Part shown: one piece after another, positions 36,701 to 47,720 of the stretch
Position numbering within the stretch: position 1 is the stretch's first letter
How the letters are laid out: the number at the start of each line of letters is the position of its first letter
The notes under the pieces: model-generated
Told to the model about the DNA's origin: nothing
Database searches by the model: none
Seen by the model: the letters and a program-made list of their open reading frames with translations, nothing else
NCBI GenBank assembly: GCA_947561395.2
Contig: OX387193.1
Location: 13,764,001-13,828,000 of the forward strand
DNA length: 64,000 bases
Source of the DNA: Buxus sempervirens
Taxonomy: Eukaryota; Streptophyta; Magnoliopsida; Buxales; Buxaceae
Direction of reading: 5' to 3'
Position numbers and translations under genes: made by a program

Positions 36701-39700
36701 TGGAGGAGAATGAAGCAACTGATGATGGAGAGATTCTTATCGCCAGACTACGATCAGTATCTATTTCAGCTTTATCAGAACTGCGTTCAAGGAAGTAAAC
36801 TAATTTCTGATTATATTGCTGAATTTTCTAGACTATCTACACGTAATAATTTATTTGAAACAGAATCGCAGAGAGTTGCTAGATATTTGCAGGGCTGAAA
36901 CCATCAAATCGAAACAAAATTGGGTTGCAGAATTTGTAGTCAGTGGATGAAGCCCACAACATGGCGTTGAAGGCAGAATTGATGGAAAATTAAATTGGGC
37001 GATCAGAGTATTCTTGGAAGTCTAATTATAATGCTGAAGATTTTTCTGGCAAGGGCAAGGCGCCCCAAACAACAGTTTCTTCTACTCTAGTTAGCGCCAA
37101 GGACAATGGGGACGCTAGTGTTAGCGTAACTAATGGAAAATCTACCGAGCAGGGCTATAAAGATCAGCCTAAAAATTATAATCCTTATGCCAGATCATTA
37201 GCAGTAAAGTGTTACAGATGTGGTCAAACGGGACATAGGTCTAATGAAGGTCCAGCTAGAAAACCTGTGAATTTGATTGAGCAAAGAGAAAGAGAAGAAG
37301 AAGATTGTGGGCTGGTCATATATGATAATGATGTGTACGAAGTGGGGGAAGAAGACAAAAGTGAACGTCTCAACCTAGTTTTGCAACGGGTTTTATGTTC
37401 GGACAAGCAAGAAGACTTCTCTCAAGGCCACGATATTTTCCAATCATTGTGTACCGTATCCAATAAGGTATGCGATTTGATTGTTGATAATGGAAGTTGT
37501 AATAATTTTGTGGCAAAGAAGTTGGTTGATTATTTGCAATTGCCAACCAAACTGCACCCTTCATCTTACTCAATTGGTTGGGTAAAGAAAGGCCCCACAG
37601 TGAAGGTAGCTGAAATTTGCACTATTCCAATTTCTATTGGAAAGCACTACAAGGTGGAGATTACTTGTGATGTGATTGACATGGATGCCAGTCATATCTT
37701 ATTAGGAAGACTTTGGCAGTATGATGTGAATGCAACCTATAAGGCGAGGGACAACGTGTATTTATTCACCTGGAAGGGTCACAACATTGCCATGGTACCA
37801 ACCAAAGTTTCTGATAAGACTCCAAAAGCTTATAAAGTGAAATAAACAAAGCAGGGCTACACCTTTGTTATTAAAGGAGAAGGATAAGCTCCAAGATGTT
37901 CAACGTGCGAGACCTATTTGAGTATAGCCATGCCAGTGCTTCACTCGAGGACGAGTGTTTCTCTAAGAGGAGGGGACTGATGTAGGACGAGTGGGACCCA
38001 AAGTCTAGATTAGTTAGTTATTTAGTAAAAGTAGAATTCCTATTTTCTTGTATTAGGTATTTGAGTTATATTAGGAGTCTTTAAGAGGTTTTAGAGTTAG
38101 ATTTTAACTTTAAGTTGTTTACTATGAGTATGAGTCCTAATTTTAATAGGTTTTTATCTTATTTTGGGGTCTTTTAAGGTCTATAAATAAGGGGTAAAGG
38201 TTGTACACGAATTTTTAGACATTATTTTTTAAAAGAATTACAGAGTTTCTTTCTCATCTTCCTTGTGGATTCAAGGATATTTGCTGGTGGATTCCAATTT
38301 TCTAGGATTAACGGAGATTAATCCTTGTTTTCGTAACTTTCACTGCGTCAAAACTGATCGAGAAAGACAAATAAAATTCTTTGCACTTGTCAGTTATTGC
38401 CAATCCTAATCCAACTTGTGGTTGGCTGGCAATACCTGATTCTATCATTGAGTTCGAACACAATGGATCAGCCGGGAACCCACCCCTTGGGAGTAGAAAA
38501 GAAAAAGGGTAAAAAGGAGACTGATTTGCTGATTTCTTTAAACGATAAAAGGGAAGTCAACAAGAGGTAGATTATCTGGTTGAGTTATTCAACTTTTATG
38601 CTGAATCAATCTTTAAGCAAAAATTGGGTGCTTTTCCTCTATCATCTCTGTATATCTATTTTTCTCATCAAGCTCATGAGTTTTAAGATAGATAACATGT
38701 GACATCCCGATCTCACATTAGAAATGGATGAAACCCTGGTAAGGTATAAAAGTCAGGAATAACACTCTACCTAGCGAGGCGCCTTTTGGGGACAAAACCG
38801 TGTGGGCTTAGGCTTAAAGTGGACAATACCTTTATGGGTTGGGATGTTACATAAGATATTCTGAAGGATCAGTTTGCATTTTAGCTGTGAAAATTCATTC
38901 TTCATGCCTCATTTTGTCCATTGAAAATTAAACTGCTTGAAGTCCTTCATTAAGACTGAATAGCATGAGTTTCTAGTGAAATTTGAAGAAATGTTAATCT
39001 GATGTGCCAACACTCAAATGCCAAACAATTCTGCAAAAAAATAAAAAATAAAAAATAAAAAACAAAAAGCAGTTACGGATAGCATGTAAGGCATGCTTAC
39101 AGAGATAATTTATTTGGTGACTGCTATCAAATTTAATGAGGAGAGAATGTAAATTATATAAATTTTAAGAAATTAATTTGATCTCATGTGCAAAATGAAT
39201 ACTGGTATTTTGCCTCTTTACCTGTAATGGGTTTAAACAATGCTGATCCATTCTTGAGACCTCTTGAATGCATTGTTGAATTGATGATTAAATGATAGTA
39301 GTTATCTTTTAATTACTTTATTTCATTATTTAATGAGATGACTAACATACTAATTTAGCAAGGTAGAAAGTTGAGATTGTAATTTATTCAATTTTGATCT
39401 TTTGCGCTTCTATTTCTCAAGTACATTTGGTAAGCATGTTTATAGTACATGTAGTGGTGCATAGAGATGTGTGGGTTTTAGAATTAAGATTATTTTCGTT
39501 TCTTGATTCATTGGCTTGTTCACTGAGTGTCAGGATTGTGTTTGAATTAACAAATGAGGTTAAATTCTCCAACATTCTGCAGGTGTATGAGTGGATGAAC
39601 AACAGAGGAGAGAGGTTTAGATTATCCTCAAGTGACATTGCAATCCAGTTGGATCTCATATCCAAAGTGCGTGGAATTTTAAGTGCTGAAGATTACTTCT

Positions 39701-40821
39701 CAAGGCTTCCAGAGAGCATAAAAGACAAGCGCATATATGGGGCTCTTTTAAATGCCTTTGTCCGAGCTAGACTGAAAGAGAAAGCAGAGTCTGTGATTGA
39801 AGAAATGAGAAATAAAGGCTATGCTGTGCATCCACTACCTTTTAATGTGATGATGACTCTTTACATGAACCTTGGAGAGTATGAGAAAGTTGACTCAATG
39901 ATCTTAGAGATGATGGAGAAGAAGATAGCATTGGATATATATTCCTACAATATCTGGCTATCATCTTGTGGAACCATGGGATCCATGGAAAAGATGGAAG
40001 AAGTGTTCGAACGGATGAAACTGGATACCACTATCAACCCCAATTGGACTACATACAGTACAATGGCCACGATGTACATGAAGCTGGGCGAGTTGGAGAA
40101 GGCCAAAGACTGCTTGAAGAAGGTTGAGAGTAGAATCTCGGGTAGGGATCGATTGCCTTTTCATTATCTTATAAGCCTATATGGTGGCATTGGTAATAAG
40201 GAGGAGGTTTATCGGGTGTGGAAGGCATACAAATCAAGTTTTCCAAACGTTCTGAATTTAGGTTATCACACAATGATTTCTTCCTTGATCAGGCTAGGTG
40301 ACATTGAAGGGGCAAAAAAAATTTACAAGGAATGGCAGTCAGTTCGGTCAATGCATGACCCAAGAATCTGCAATCTTCTTATGCGATGCTATGTAAGAGA
40401 AGGATTGTTGGAGAAGGCTGAGGGTCTTCTTGATCACATGGTCGAAGAGGGAGGAAAGCCAAACTCAAACACATGGGAGATTCTCGCACAAGGGCACATC
40501 AAGAAGCAGCGAATCTCTAAGGCTTTGTCTTGCATGAAGGAAGCTGCATTAGCCAAGGGAGAAACAAGCTGGAGGCCAAATGCTGATAATGTGTCTGCAT
40601 TTCTAGCACTTTGTGAGCAAGAGGCTGACATGGAGAGTAAGGAGGCTTTGGTGGAGGTGTTGAGGCAATTGGGATGTCTTGAGGATGAAGCGTACATGTC
40701 GCTGTTTAGCACTTGTAGCGGGGCTAAGGCTGGAAATAAATTGTTGGTTGGGGAAGATGGAAATGACAGGGATTATGATGGAGCTGATATGCTTCTGAGC
40801 CAACTCCAAGAAAACTTGTGA
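33765..40821 (+). CDS. P-class PPR protein, At1g02150 orthologue
   Basis: Predicted organelle RNA-binding protein of 539 aa in two exons: 33765-34145 (residues 1-127) and 39583-40821 (128-539). The phase-0 junction joins LALG to [15 protein letters not shown]. Residues 1-60 are Ser/Pro/Phe-rich with few acids, as in a plastid or mitochondrial transit peptide. The conserved [14 protein letters not shown] block sits at 96-109. From about 130 onward helical PPR repeats follow ([59 protein letters not shown]). The C terminus ends LLSQLQENL. Length, order of motifs and C-terminal end agree with Arabidopsis At1g02150. The 5.4-kb intron carries a complete LTR element and a small solo LTR, yet both splice sites are intact. 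Confidence 0.92.
35726..36098 (+). repeat. 5' LTR (373 bp)
   Basis: Begins TG and ends CA. It contains TATAAATAAGG near 35930, a likely TATA box. It is paired with the 3' LTR at 37978-38350. Confidence 0.93.
36131..37842 (+). pseudogene. Ty3/gypsy-type gag and protease, degenerate
   Basis: From about 36131 one frame reads through gag but is cut by TAG at 36221-36223, TGA at 36680-36682 and TGA at 36896-36898. The gag core shows [20 protein letters not shown] and VWWDTLQN, typical of Retrotrans_gag. After a frame change, a zinc knuckle [14 protein letters not shown] (about 37210) lacks the final cysteine. A retropepsin-like segment follows with [14 protein letters not shown], where DNGS replaces D(S/T)G. 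Frame 37267-37845 ends at TAA. The breaks mean it must have moved with proteins supplied in trans, or has decayed since. Confidence 0.88.
37978..38350 (+). repeat. 3' LTR (373 bp)
   Basis: Same length as the 5' LTR and about 97% identical by hand alignment. It is preceded by the polypurine tract and followed by the aaact duplication. Confidence 0.93.
38699..38851. mobile_element. TRIM-like solo LTR (153 bp)
   Basis: The ends TGTGACATCCC and GGGATGTTACA are typical of short plant TRIM LTRs and are nearly complementary. Flanking taaca and taaga agree in four of five bases. It is a second retroelement relic in the PPR intron. Confidence 0.6.
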
Positions 40822-42016
40822 CGCTTTTGGCTGTCTATAAGCTAATGTGTTGACTGCTAAAAATGCATTGCACCTGTCTAAGCTTGAGCTTGTCTTCATG
40901 GTTGGTTTCTGGGGTCAATATGCCTATGTGGGTCAGTGAAATAATTACTGAAAGGGTATCGTAAGTCTCAGTGAGCACTTTACCATCTTGTTGGGGGATT
41001 TTTAGCTGCTGACAGCCAGAGATGTGGGGCTTGGAATCTCTCATTGGGCGAGGGCCACTTTTCTATATGCTGCATATTTTCTGGTGAAGTTTTACTCTTC
41101 ATAAGTTGAAGATCCCATTTGCTCATGTGAGTGGTTGCTATATTATATCCACTAATCCTAGTTTTCAATCTTCTGAATTTGTTTTATGATATTTGAACTT
41201 TCTGTTGTGTAAGTTCAACATTTTTCACCCTGTGGACAGTGGACTGGAGGTCCTGAGGCTGAGGATATGAGTTACAGGTCCATGTAATTACTAATGTATA
41301 TAAATTCAGTCTAAGCATATTTTAATGCTTTACAACCCCCTCAAAAAAAAAATATTGGTTTGCCCTTTTATGCAGCTGTAGTGGCCCTCAAGGAAACTTC
41401 ATGTTTCATCTTTTTCATTCTGTTGAATCAATATATGACACTTTAATGTTAGTGTATGAATATGTTTATGCATAAGAATAGACACTTTCTTTTTTTCATG
41501 TACCACAGACTCTGTACTATTGTTATAGTTTGTGAGCTATCTCTCATGGGAGCATACGGATTAAATCAGACTGACATGGCACTCAGCTACTGATTCTGCA
41601 CTTTCTGATTAATTCTTGTTATGAGGAAAACTTTTCCTATAGTATATGTTACTGGTTGTGAAATAAAGTTTAAAATAATAATGGAAATTTATTCTCGATT
41701 TCAAGCATGCTTGTCTACTAGAGTTTTAAAAAAAAAATGCAAAACAACCCTTACCTACCAAGCCCTAATGACATCCCAAAGATCTTCAATAATGCTTCTT
41801 TAACCTCCATTTTATCTCATTTGCAGCAGTATATCCTTCTTAATGATTTATATATGTAGAATTAAAAAAAAAAAAAAGAAAAGAAAAGAAGGGAAACAAT
41901 GATCATACATATACAGCTTTCGTTTGATGGGAATTATAATTGATTATAATATGAATTGTGGAAGTTATTTGATTTAAAATTTATTTACCATCTGGAACTT
42001 TAAAATTTAGGAGGGT
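40822..42016. other. PPR 3' UTR and intergenic, nothing further recognised
   Basis: The first few hundred bases are presumably the PPR 3' UTR. No poly(A) site can be fixed. An A-run lies near 41866-41878. No gene is seen. Confidence 0.4.
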
Positions 42017-42764
42017 GTCCCACCCAAGGTTTTGAGTTTCTGTGCTGATGGGTGTGTCGATCCCTGAAAAAATCGGCACGCCGCTCCTTTTCGCCGGCAC
42101 GCCACTAAAAATCGCTAATGAAAATTAAAAAAATCAAAATTTTCTCTCTTTATCGCCTGTTTCACCCATTTCAACCCATTTCACTTGGCACACCCGCACC
42201 GTTTTGTCGATACTGTAAGCATCTTATTTTTGCACCCCCGAAAGAGCCGGAAATGCAAACCCTAAATAGAAAGTCAAACCATAAGGGATGAAAATTTGAC
42301 CTTTCGATCAAGTGATAATTGGCCACCTTGCTTTATCTAAATGAATAAAGAATCCCGACACGAGTTCAACGCAACTGAGTTTGCAGGAATCGGAGTCCAG
42401 ATGAGGGTTCTGTGGGCCGGTCAAACTTGAGGATAAGCCGAATGTTGACTTTTCCTCGAACCCCGTGCCAAGTGCTTAGCCCTACATCATTGAATAGAGG
42501 GCTCCGATACAAGTCTAACGCAACTGAGTTTGCTCAAATCGGAGTTTGGATGAAGGAGATATGAGCTGTCGAAGTTTCCGCGCAGCAAAGCCGGAAACTG
42601 CACACGTGGCGCAGCAATTGCCCACGTGGCAGCCAACGCAGCAAAATATCTCAGGGACTAAATCTTAAATATCCAAAATTCGCAGGGGGCAATCCGTAGA
42701 TATCCAAAAGTATCAAATCGGTCGAATCGATCAAGTCGAGGGGCAAATCCGTAATTTTTTTATT

Positions 42765-42830
42765 TGTATCCGGTCAAATATACCGGATACACATACCCTT
42801 GTGTATATCCGGACTCCAATACCGGATACA
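42765..42830. repeat. palindromic minisatellite, array A (2 units)
   Basis: Units at 42765-42791 and 42804-42830 are each a 9-bp arm, a 9-nt loop and a 9-bp arm (TGTATCCGG, N9, CCGGATACA). A 12-bp spacer separates them, giving a 39-bp period. Confidence 0.9.
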
Positions 42831-42907
42831 AAAAGATTTTCGCGCGAGATTCTCGCCGATCGCCCGACAAATTCGCGGCGGCATTAATTTTCTGAATGAT
42901 TATGTTT

Positions 42908-43012
42908 TGTATCCGGAATTGAAGACCGGATACAAAGAGGCCTCTGTGTAACCGGCCATGAAGGCCGGATATGAAGAGCACTTAGTGTATCCGGCCTGTG
43001 TTGCCGGATACA
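42908..43012. repeat. palindromic minisatellite, array B (3 units)
   Basis: Units at 42908-42934, 42947-42973 and 42986-43012 repeat at exactly 39 bp. Loops are AATTGAAGA, CCATGAAGG and CCTGTGTTG. Arms are TGTATCCGG or TGTAACCGG paired with CCGGATACA or CCGGATATG. The array ends just upstream of the TATA-like CCTATAAAAAGG. Confidence 0.9.
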
Positions 43013-43624
43013 TTAAGTTGCCTATAAAAAGGAAACAGTAGCCTGATTTCCGGGGTTGGGATTGTTTTTGCGGCTTCCACCTCTATTCCCCCTCTGCGGC
43101 AGTTCCGAAAACCCCTCACCTCACCACCCTTTGGCTCCCTAAACCCTCAAGCACAACCCTAAAACCATCCAACCCTTCCCTCCCCTCTACTTCTCCATTT
43201 TCCCACAACCAAGAGGAGGATAGGCTGCTGTTGGTGGCCAAAGGAGGAGCTCCAGCAGCCACTTGTGCTTCAAAGAGGCTCTACGCCTTGTTCCAGAGTT
43301 CATAAACTACAAGGTAATGTTTCCCATGGCTCGTTGTTCAACATAAATAAAAATAGGCTCATTCCAAGCATGTCATATATTCACCATCTTTAGCTGCTTT
43401 CTTCCTTAGAACAAATCTGTCTTCATGGTAATTTGGCATGTGTTATCTTCTTCTTCTCGCCACATGAAAATCCCCAAGTAAGGGAGACCCCACGTTTGGC
43501 TCTATGGGAGAATGAGAGATGGCCCTTCACAATTTTGGCCATCTCAAGCCACTGTTTTGACATGTATTTGTTGTCTTAAGAGGAAGCATGTTTCCTCATG
43601 TTGTGATCCTTTTGTATCCCATAT

Positions 43625-43628
<4 letters not shown>

Positions 43629-43655
<27 letters not shown>
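43629..43655. repeat. 27-base poly(C) tract
   Basis: An uninterrupted run of 27 C. It could form an i-motif on this strand and G-quadruplex on the other. Length may be unreliable because homopolymers are error-prone in sequencing. Confidence 0.85.
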
Positions 43656-44251
43656 TCTCATCCTTTCTTTGCTGTTTTTTTTGTATTGGTTATTACTAGG
43701 CTTGCAATCTTGTTTACAGCCATGATGCATGCTTAGGCAACATGATAGATTTTGGCATGCTTGAATGGCCATGACCTCTTCTCCCTTTTTAGTTTGCTGC
43801 CTTGAGGGTCTCACTTGCATGCTGGTTTCTTTGTTTGCTAAAAACATGTCTAGGCAGTTGTATATATCATCATCCAACATGAATTTGCATGCCTAAAAAT
43901 CAGATTTGATGTGCTAGGTGTCCATCTTGTTCATATTAGCCCGATCTTAGATTTAAAGTCTGCTCTGGGCTTGTTATTATCTCATGCATGTGAAGCTCTG
44001 TCTCTCTCGAGAATAGGATTAAAATAGGGATACACAGATCCCTACTCATTCCTTGCCTTGGTTGGGAAGGGGAAGATACACCCTTTGGTCCCCGTTGTTT
44101 GCTTAAACTTGGAAAACCCTTCAAGAGAGCCAAGTGGCTCTCACCTGAACCAACGTGGGCTCACACAGGAGCCCACACAATTCCTAGAACACCTCAAGGA
44201 GCCTAAAAATCCAACCCCAAGGCAAAAATCCGAAAAATTGGCTTTTGTAGG

Positions 44252-44356
44252 TTGATCCGGCAACTCAGGCCGGATCAACAGAGGCCCACTTGTAGCCGGC
44301 AAAAGATGCCGGATACACTAAGACTTATGTGTAACCGGCATCTTAGGCCGGCTACA
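44252..44356. repeat. palindromic minisatellite, array C (3 units)
   Basis: Units at 44252-44278, 44291-44317 and 44330-44356 follow the same 27-bp design and 39-bp period as arrays A and B, 1.24 kb further on. The first unit has changed both arms together (TTGATCCGG with CCGGATCAA), keeping full pairing. Confidence 0.9.
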
Positions 44357-45973
44357 TAGCCAGATTGTTATTTTTGCTGTTTTGTGATCTTGTGCTGTTT
44401 TTTTTTGGTTCATTTGATCAAGCCAGTCGAACCAGAAGGGTTTCCAGGTCACTCGGAAACCCAAGATGGGCCTTGGACACCCGGTCCAAATTGATTCCCG
44501 GTGGGCCTTCCAACGGGGCCCACCAAGCCCGACAAACTCTTTTTGTTAAATAAAGATAAAATCAATCCATTTGAGTGGGCCACACCATTGGAGGCCCACC
44601 CAAGCCCAATTTTGAAGCATCTTGATCTAGACTTAGATGTGGTTTGGCCGAGGCAAAGGGCAGGGCCTATCGGGCCCACCAAGCCCATTAACCAACTAAG
44701 GTTAGGGTTTCAGAACCCTAACTCAAGAAGCCTTGGGCTTTCAAGCCCAAGCCCAGGTAAAGGGCCCCAAGCCCAAAGCCTGGCCCATTTTGGCAAAGAT
44801 TAACCCAAATAAACTCAAAACACTTGGCAACCAGGCCGAAGCCCACTCAGGGGCCCGCAAGTCAATCTAGACTCACCTTTTGCATGGAACTAAATTTAAT
44901 CTTCAACTTGGAATTTAATGTAAAATCAATTCACTTGAACCAAAAGCCCAAAGGGCCTCTCAGGCTAGACTGAGGCCCACCAAGGGACACGTGGGCTCAA
45001 CCAAGCCCCCCAAGGGATCCGTGGGCCTTCCAACGAGGCCCACCCAATCAGACTCACTTCATTCAATAATAAGAAGATAAAATCAAGTAAAGGGACCCAC
45101 GCCATTTTGGCGGTCCCGCCAGACTTAAACCAAAATTGAATGCTGGATTAGGAATCGGGTGAGTGAGAAACCAACTGAATTGACTCAAAACAGGGAAACC
45201 TATGGGACCCGTCACTTGACGGGGTAGACTGGGGTGTCTACGGACTTCCCCAGACCGCAACCGAGAACATACTTAGAATCTCAAGCCGCAGACCAAGCCT
45301 TAGTAGAAGAACTTAGGCACCCAGGTGTCTGTCTGCACCCCATCAGGCAGTGGCGACTCCAAACAAATCCCGAGGCACGCATCGTTTTGCGTGCGCCTCG
45401 CCGTGCGACCGAAATAGGGTGCGCACAGGTACGCCGCAAAAATCGCCAGCAATGCAACTAAGCGATTTTTTCCTATCAAAATGCATCGCTACTTGAAAAA
45501 AAACGAACTTTGTGGCGTGTCGCCGAAACTGTAAACACTGGTCCCACCTTGTATTTGATACTTCATTCTCGAAGCTTTACTCCATCCTTCTAATACAGTC
45601 TCAATTTTACTGCTTCCTTTTGGGAAAGGAACATAGTCAAAAGATTACAAAATTGTACTTTTCTTCTCTCTCTCTTTTTTAATTTGACACATTGCACAAT
45701 TTAGAGGCTGTTTGATATAACTTTTCAAAGTAGAATTTTATAACTTTTCTACTTTGTTTCTATTTTGAAAAGTCAAAAAGTAACTTGAAAACTTATACCA
45801 AACAACTTCTTAGCTAGCAAAACTTGTTGACAAAATTAAAGCCAAAAGCAGAAGAGCCCTTTTCGTTGGGTGGAGTCATAAAGCCTACTTGTCCATGACC
45901 ATGACTCTCTTCTTAAACTAAATTATTTAGAAGCCCAAATCTCTCTTTTGCATATCCTTGAAACATAAACATA

Positions 45974-46175
45974 GGCGTTGTTTGGCGTTCATTTTGGGAA
46001 CTTACTCTATATTTTGTAATGAGTGTCATGGCTTAGAATGAGTTCCTCTAACAGAATGGGTGTTTGGTTGCAATTTGAGAATGAGTTTCCTTAAATGAGT
46101 TTTAAAAAACGCACTGAAAACAGCAATCACCTCTACAATAATGACAAGTGGATGACTAAATGATCAAACGAGGCC
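45974..46175. mobile_element. PIF/Harbinger-like MITE (202 bp)
   Basis: The left end GGCGTTGTTTGGCGTTCATT and the right end GGCCTCGTTTGATC (complemented) match the family at 2550 and 11006. AATGAGTTCC blocks are internal. Flanking trinucleotides are ATA and TTA, one mismatch from a perfect duplication. Confidence 0.55.
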
Positions 46176-46271
46176 TTACTAACACACAACTATCATTCTC
46201 TTTTCTTCATTACTAGTTGGAAGTCACGTGCTTTGCACGTGCCCATGTTATGTGCCTATGTTATGTATAAC

Positions 46272-46551
46272 AATTTGGTAATTGAAAATTAGTGAAATTT
46301 TTTTAAAAATAACTGTGAATCTGTATCATTTTACTCTTCATGAATGATTTTTTTTCAAAAAAAATGCCCTTAATATATACTTGTAAAATAATTTGTTTGT
46401 TATGAAGTTGGTTTGTTAAGAAGTTTTTTGAGGGTATTTTTGGAAGAAGAGTTATATGAACAATAAAATGACTTATATGAACAATAAAATGATAGTCATG
46501 TTCTGACTAAATCTTAATTATTTCTAAAGAGTATCACTTAAAGCCAATTTT
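46272..46551. mobile_element. partial copy of the 359-bp Mutator-like MITE
   Basis: The right end GTATCACTTAAAGCCAATTTTCC and the internal GTATTTTTGGAAGAA and ATCATTTTACTCTTCATGA blocks match copies at 441 and 47362. The outermost left layer is absent. Confidence 0.65.
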
Positions 46552-47149
46552 CCAATTTTTTTTCTTGATCATTCTCTTTAATACAAAGTCTCATAATAAC
46601 ACTTTTAATAGCATTTAACATTTTAACACTGACGTTATCTTCATGGACGTGAGAGGCATCATCAAATAGTTATGAGCACCATGGTAACATTATTTTCCAA
46701 AATCATTATTCGGGATACATAAGTAGCAAGAAATAAAAAGGTAAGTAAAAATAATTTTAAAATATAAGAACACAAGGTGGCAATTTTATGTACTTTTTTT
46801 GTGCATTAATTTCTGTTGTTGGTATAAAATGATGCCAAATGGAGCAATTCACAATTCAAAAACTAACTTTTGTTGTTCAAATGAGGCTATGTTTTTTAAA
46901 AATAACTCAAATCCAATCAACGACTTTCCTGTAATTGAGAATTATTCAGAAGACCGAAGCAGTTAAAAGCAAATTCCTTTTATATGAAATACTTAATTAA
47001 ATTACGGGAAAAAGTTAAATGCACATTAAATGCAATTGCTTTTTTTGCAAACGAAACTAGTTTTTAGCGTGAATTTTTCCGCCTGAATTTTTTCGCACCA
47101 AAAAAAAACAAAAAAAAAAATAGCATGAATTTTTAAACATATTGAGTCA

Positions 47150-47345
47150 CTAAATTCTTAATAATTAGAAATTAGTGATAGTTTTTATAAATAATTGAGA
47201 ATGAGTATCATTTTAATGTTCACGTAGGTCTTGTTCCAAAAATACCCTCAAAACACTTCCTAACTTCATTAAAATCTTAATATAACAAACAAATTATTTT
47301 ACAAGTATGTTGAAGGCATTTTTAAAATAAAGTTCTTTTATACAG
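47150..47345. mobile_element. truncated copy of the same MITE family
   Basis: Only the left half is present: AAATTAGTGATAG, AATTGAGAATGAGTATCATTTTA and AAAATACCCTCAAAACACTTC-like blocks. It abuts the complete copy at 47362. Upstream, 47018-47060 shares an ATTAAATGC...TTGCTTTTTTTGC block with 50316-50356. Confidence 0.6.
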
Positions 47346-47361
47346 AATACTTAAAATTAAA

Positions 47362-47720
47362 GGGTAAATTGGTTTTTAGTGATACTTTATCAAAATAATT
47401 CAAACTTAGTCGCCCAAATCTTGGTAATTGGTTTTTAGTGATACATTTTTAACATAATTGAGAATCAATTTCATTTTACCATTCATGAACAAATTATTCC
47501 AAAAATACCCTCAAAAGACTTTGAAATTTTTTTTACTGATTTTGTTATAAGTGAGGTTTGCAAGTCTTTTGAAGGCATTTTTGAAGAAATTCTTAATGAA
47601 TAGTAAAATGTCACTGATTCTCAATTGTGTTAAAAAAGTATCACTAAAAACAAATTAGCAAGATAGGGCCGACTGAATCTCAATACTTTTGAAAAAGTAA
47701 CACTAAAAACCAATTTTCCC
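47362..47720. mobile_element. Mutator-like MITE, complete copy with 9-bp TSD (359 bp)
   Basis: A perfect 9-bp duplication aaaattaaa flanks it (47353-47361 and 47721-47729), as expected for Mutator-like elements. The ends are GGGTAAATTGGTTTTTAGTG and its inverted partner. Inside each end a second copy of AATTGGTTTTTAGTGATAC is followed by an AATTGAGAATC block. No coding capacity. Confidence 0.85.

Larger units (their letters stand above)
35726..38350 (+). mobile_element. non-autonomous LTR retrotransposon (gag-protease only) in PPR intron
   Basis: Two 373-bp LTRs (TGATGTAGGA...TGCGTCA) flank a 1.88-kb interior, with a perfect 5-bp duplication aaact (35721-35725 and 38351-38355). The primer site TGGTATCAAAGCCAGG (36101-36116) matches initiator tRNA-Met with one mismatch. 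The polypurine tract AAGAGGAGGGGA lies at 37965-37976. About 12 differences between LTRs (10 transitions) give 3.2% divergence. The interior encodes gag, a zinc knuckle and a retropepsin-like piece but no reverse transcriptase, RNase H or integrase. Orientation is the same as the host gene. Confidence 0.95.
42214..45427 (+). mobile_element. probable 3.2-kb solo LTR (Ty3/gypsy type) nested in hAT element
   Basis: It starts TGTAAGCATC and ends GGTGCGCACA, with flanks gatac and ggtac (one mismatch). GC content is clearly higher than the surroundings. CCTATAAAAAGG at about 43021 is a plausible TATA box. The 3' part is rich in AAGCCCA/GGGCCCACC blocks (44430-45050) and has GCAGTGGCGACTCC about 80 bp from the end, a motif I associate with large gypsy LTRs. 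No gag-pol is present. The 39-bp palindromic arrays lie inside it. The solo-LTR reading is an inference from ends and composition. Confidence 0.55.
42025..45540. mobile_element. hAT element carrying a large nested insertion (3516 bp)
   Basis: A perfect 8-bp duplication gtcccacc flanks it (42017-42024 and 45541-45548). The ends CAAGGTTTTGAGTTT and CAGTGTTTACAGTTT (right end complemented) agree at 11 of 15 positions and fit hAT termini. Only about 300 bp belongs to this element (42025-42213 and 45428-45540). The rest is a probable solo LTR. Both outer arms contain GCACGCC / GGCGTG motifs. Confidence 0.75.

Noticed and set aside
39394-39582. N-terminal 63 codons of the long frame ending at 40821
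   Set aside because: These codons are intron read-through. The acceptor CTGCAG at 39577-39582 and homology starting at VYEWMNNRG place the exon start at 39583.
42765-44356. CRISPR-like array
   Set aside because: Arms are palindromic and loops vary, but the units are 27 bp with 9-nt loops in a plant genome with no cas genes. The variable part lies inside the palindrome rather than between repeats.
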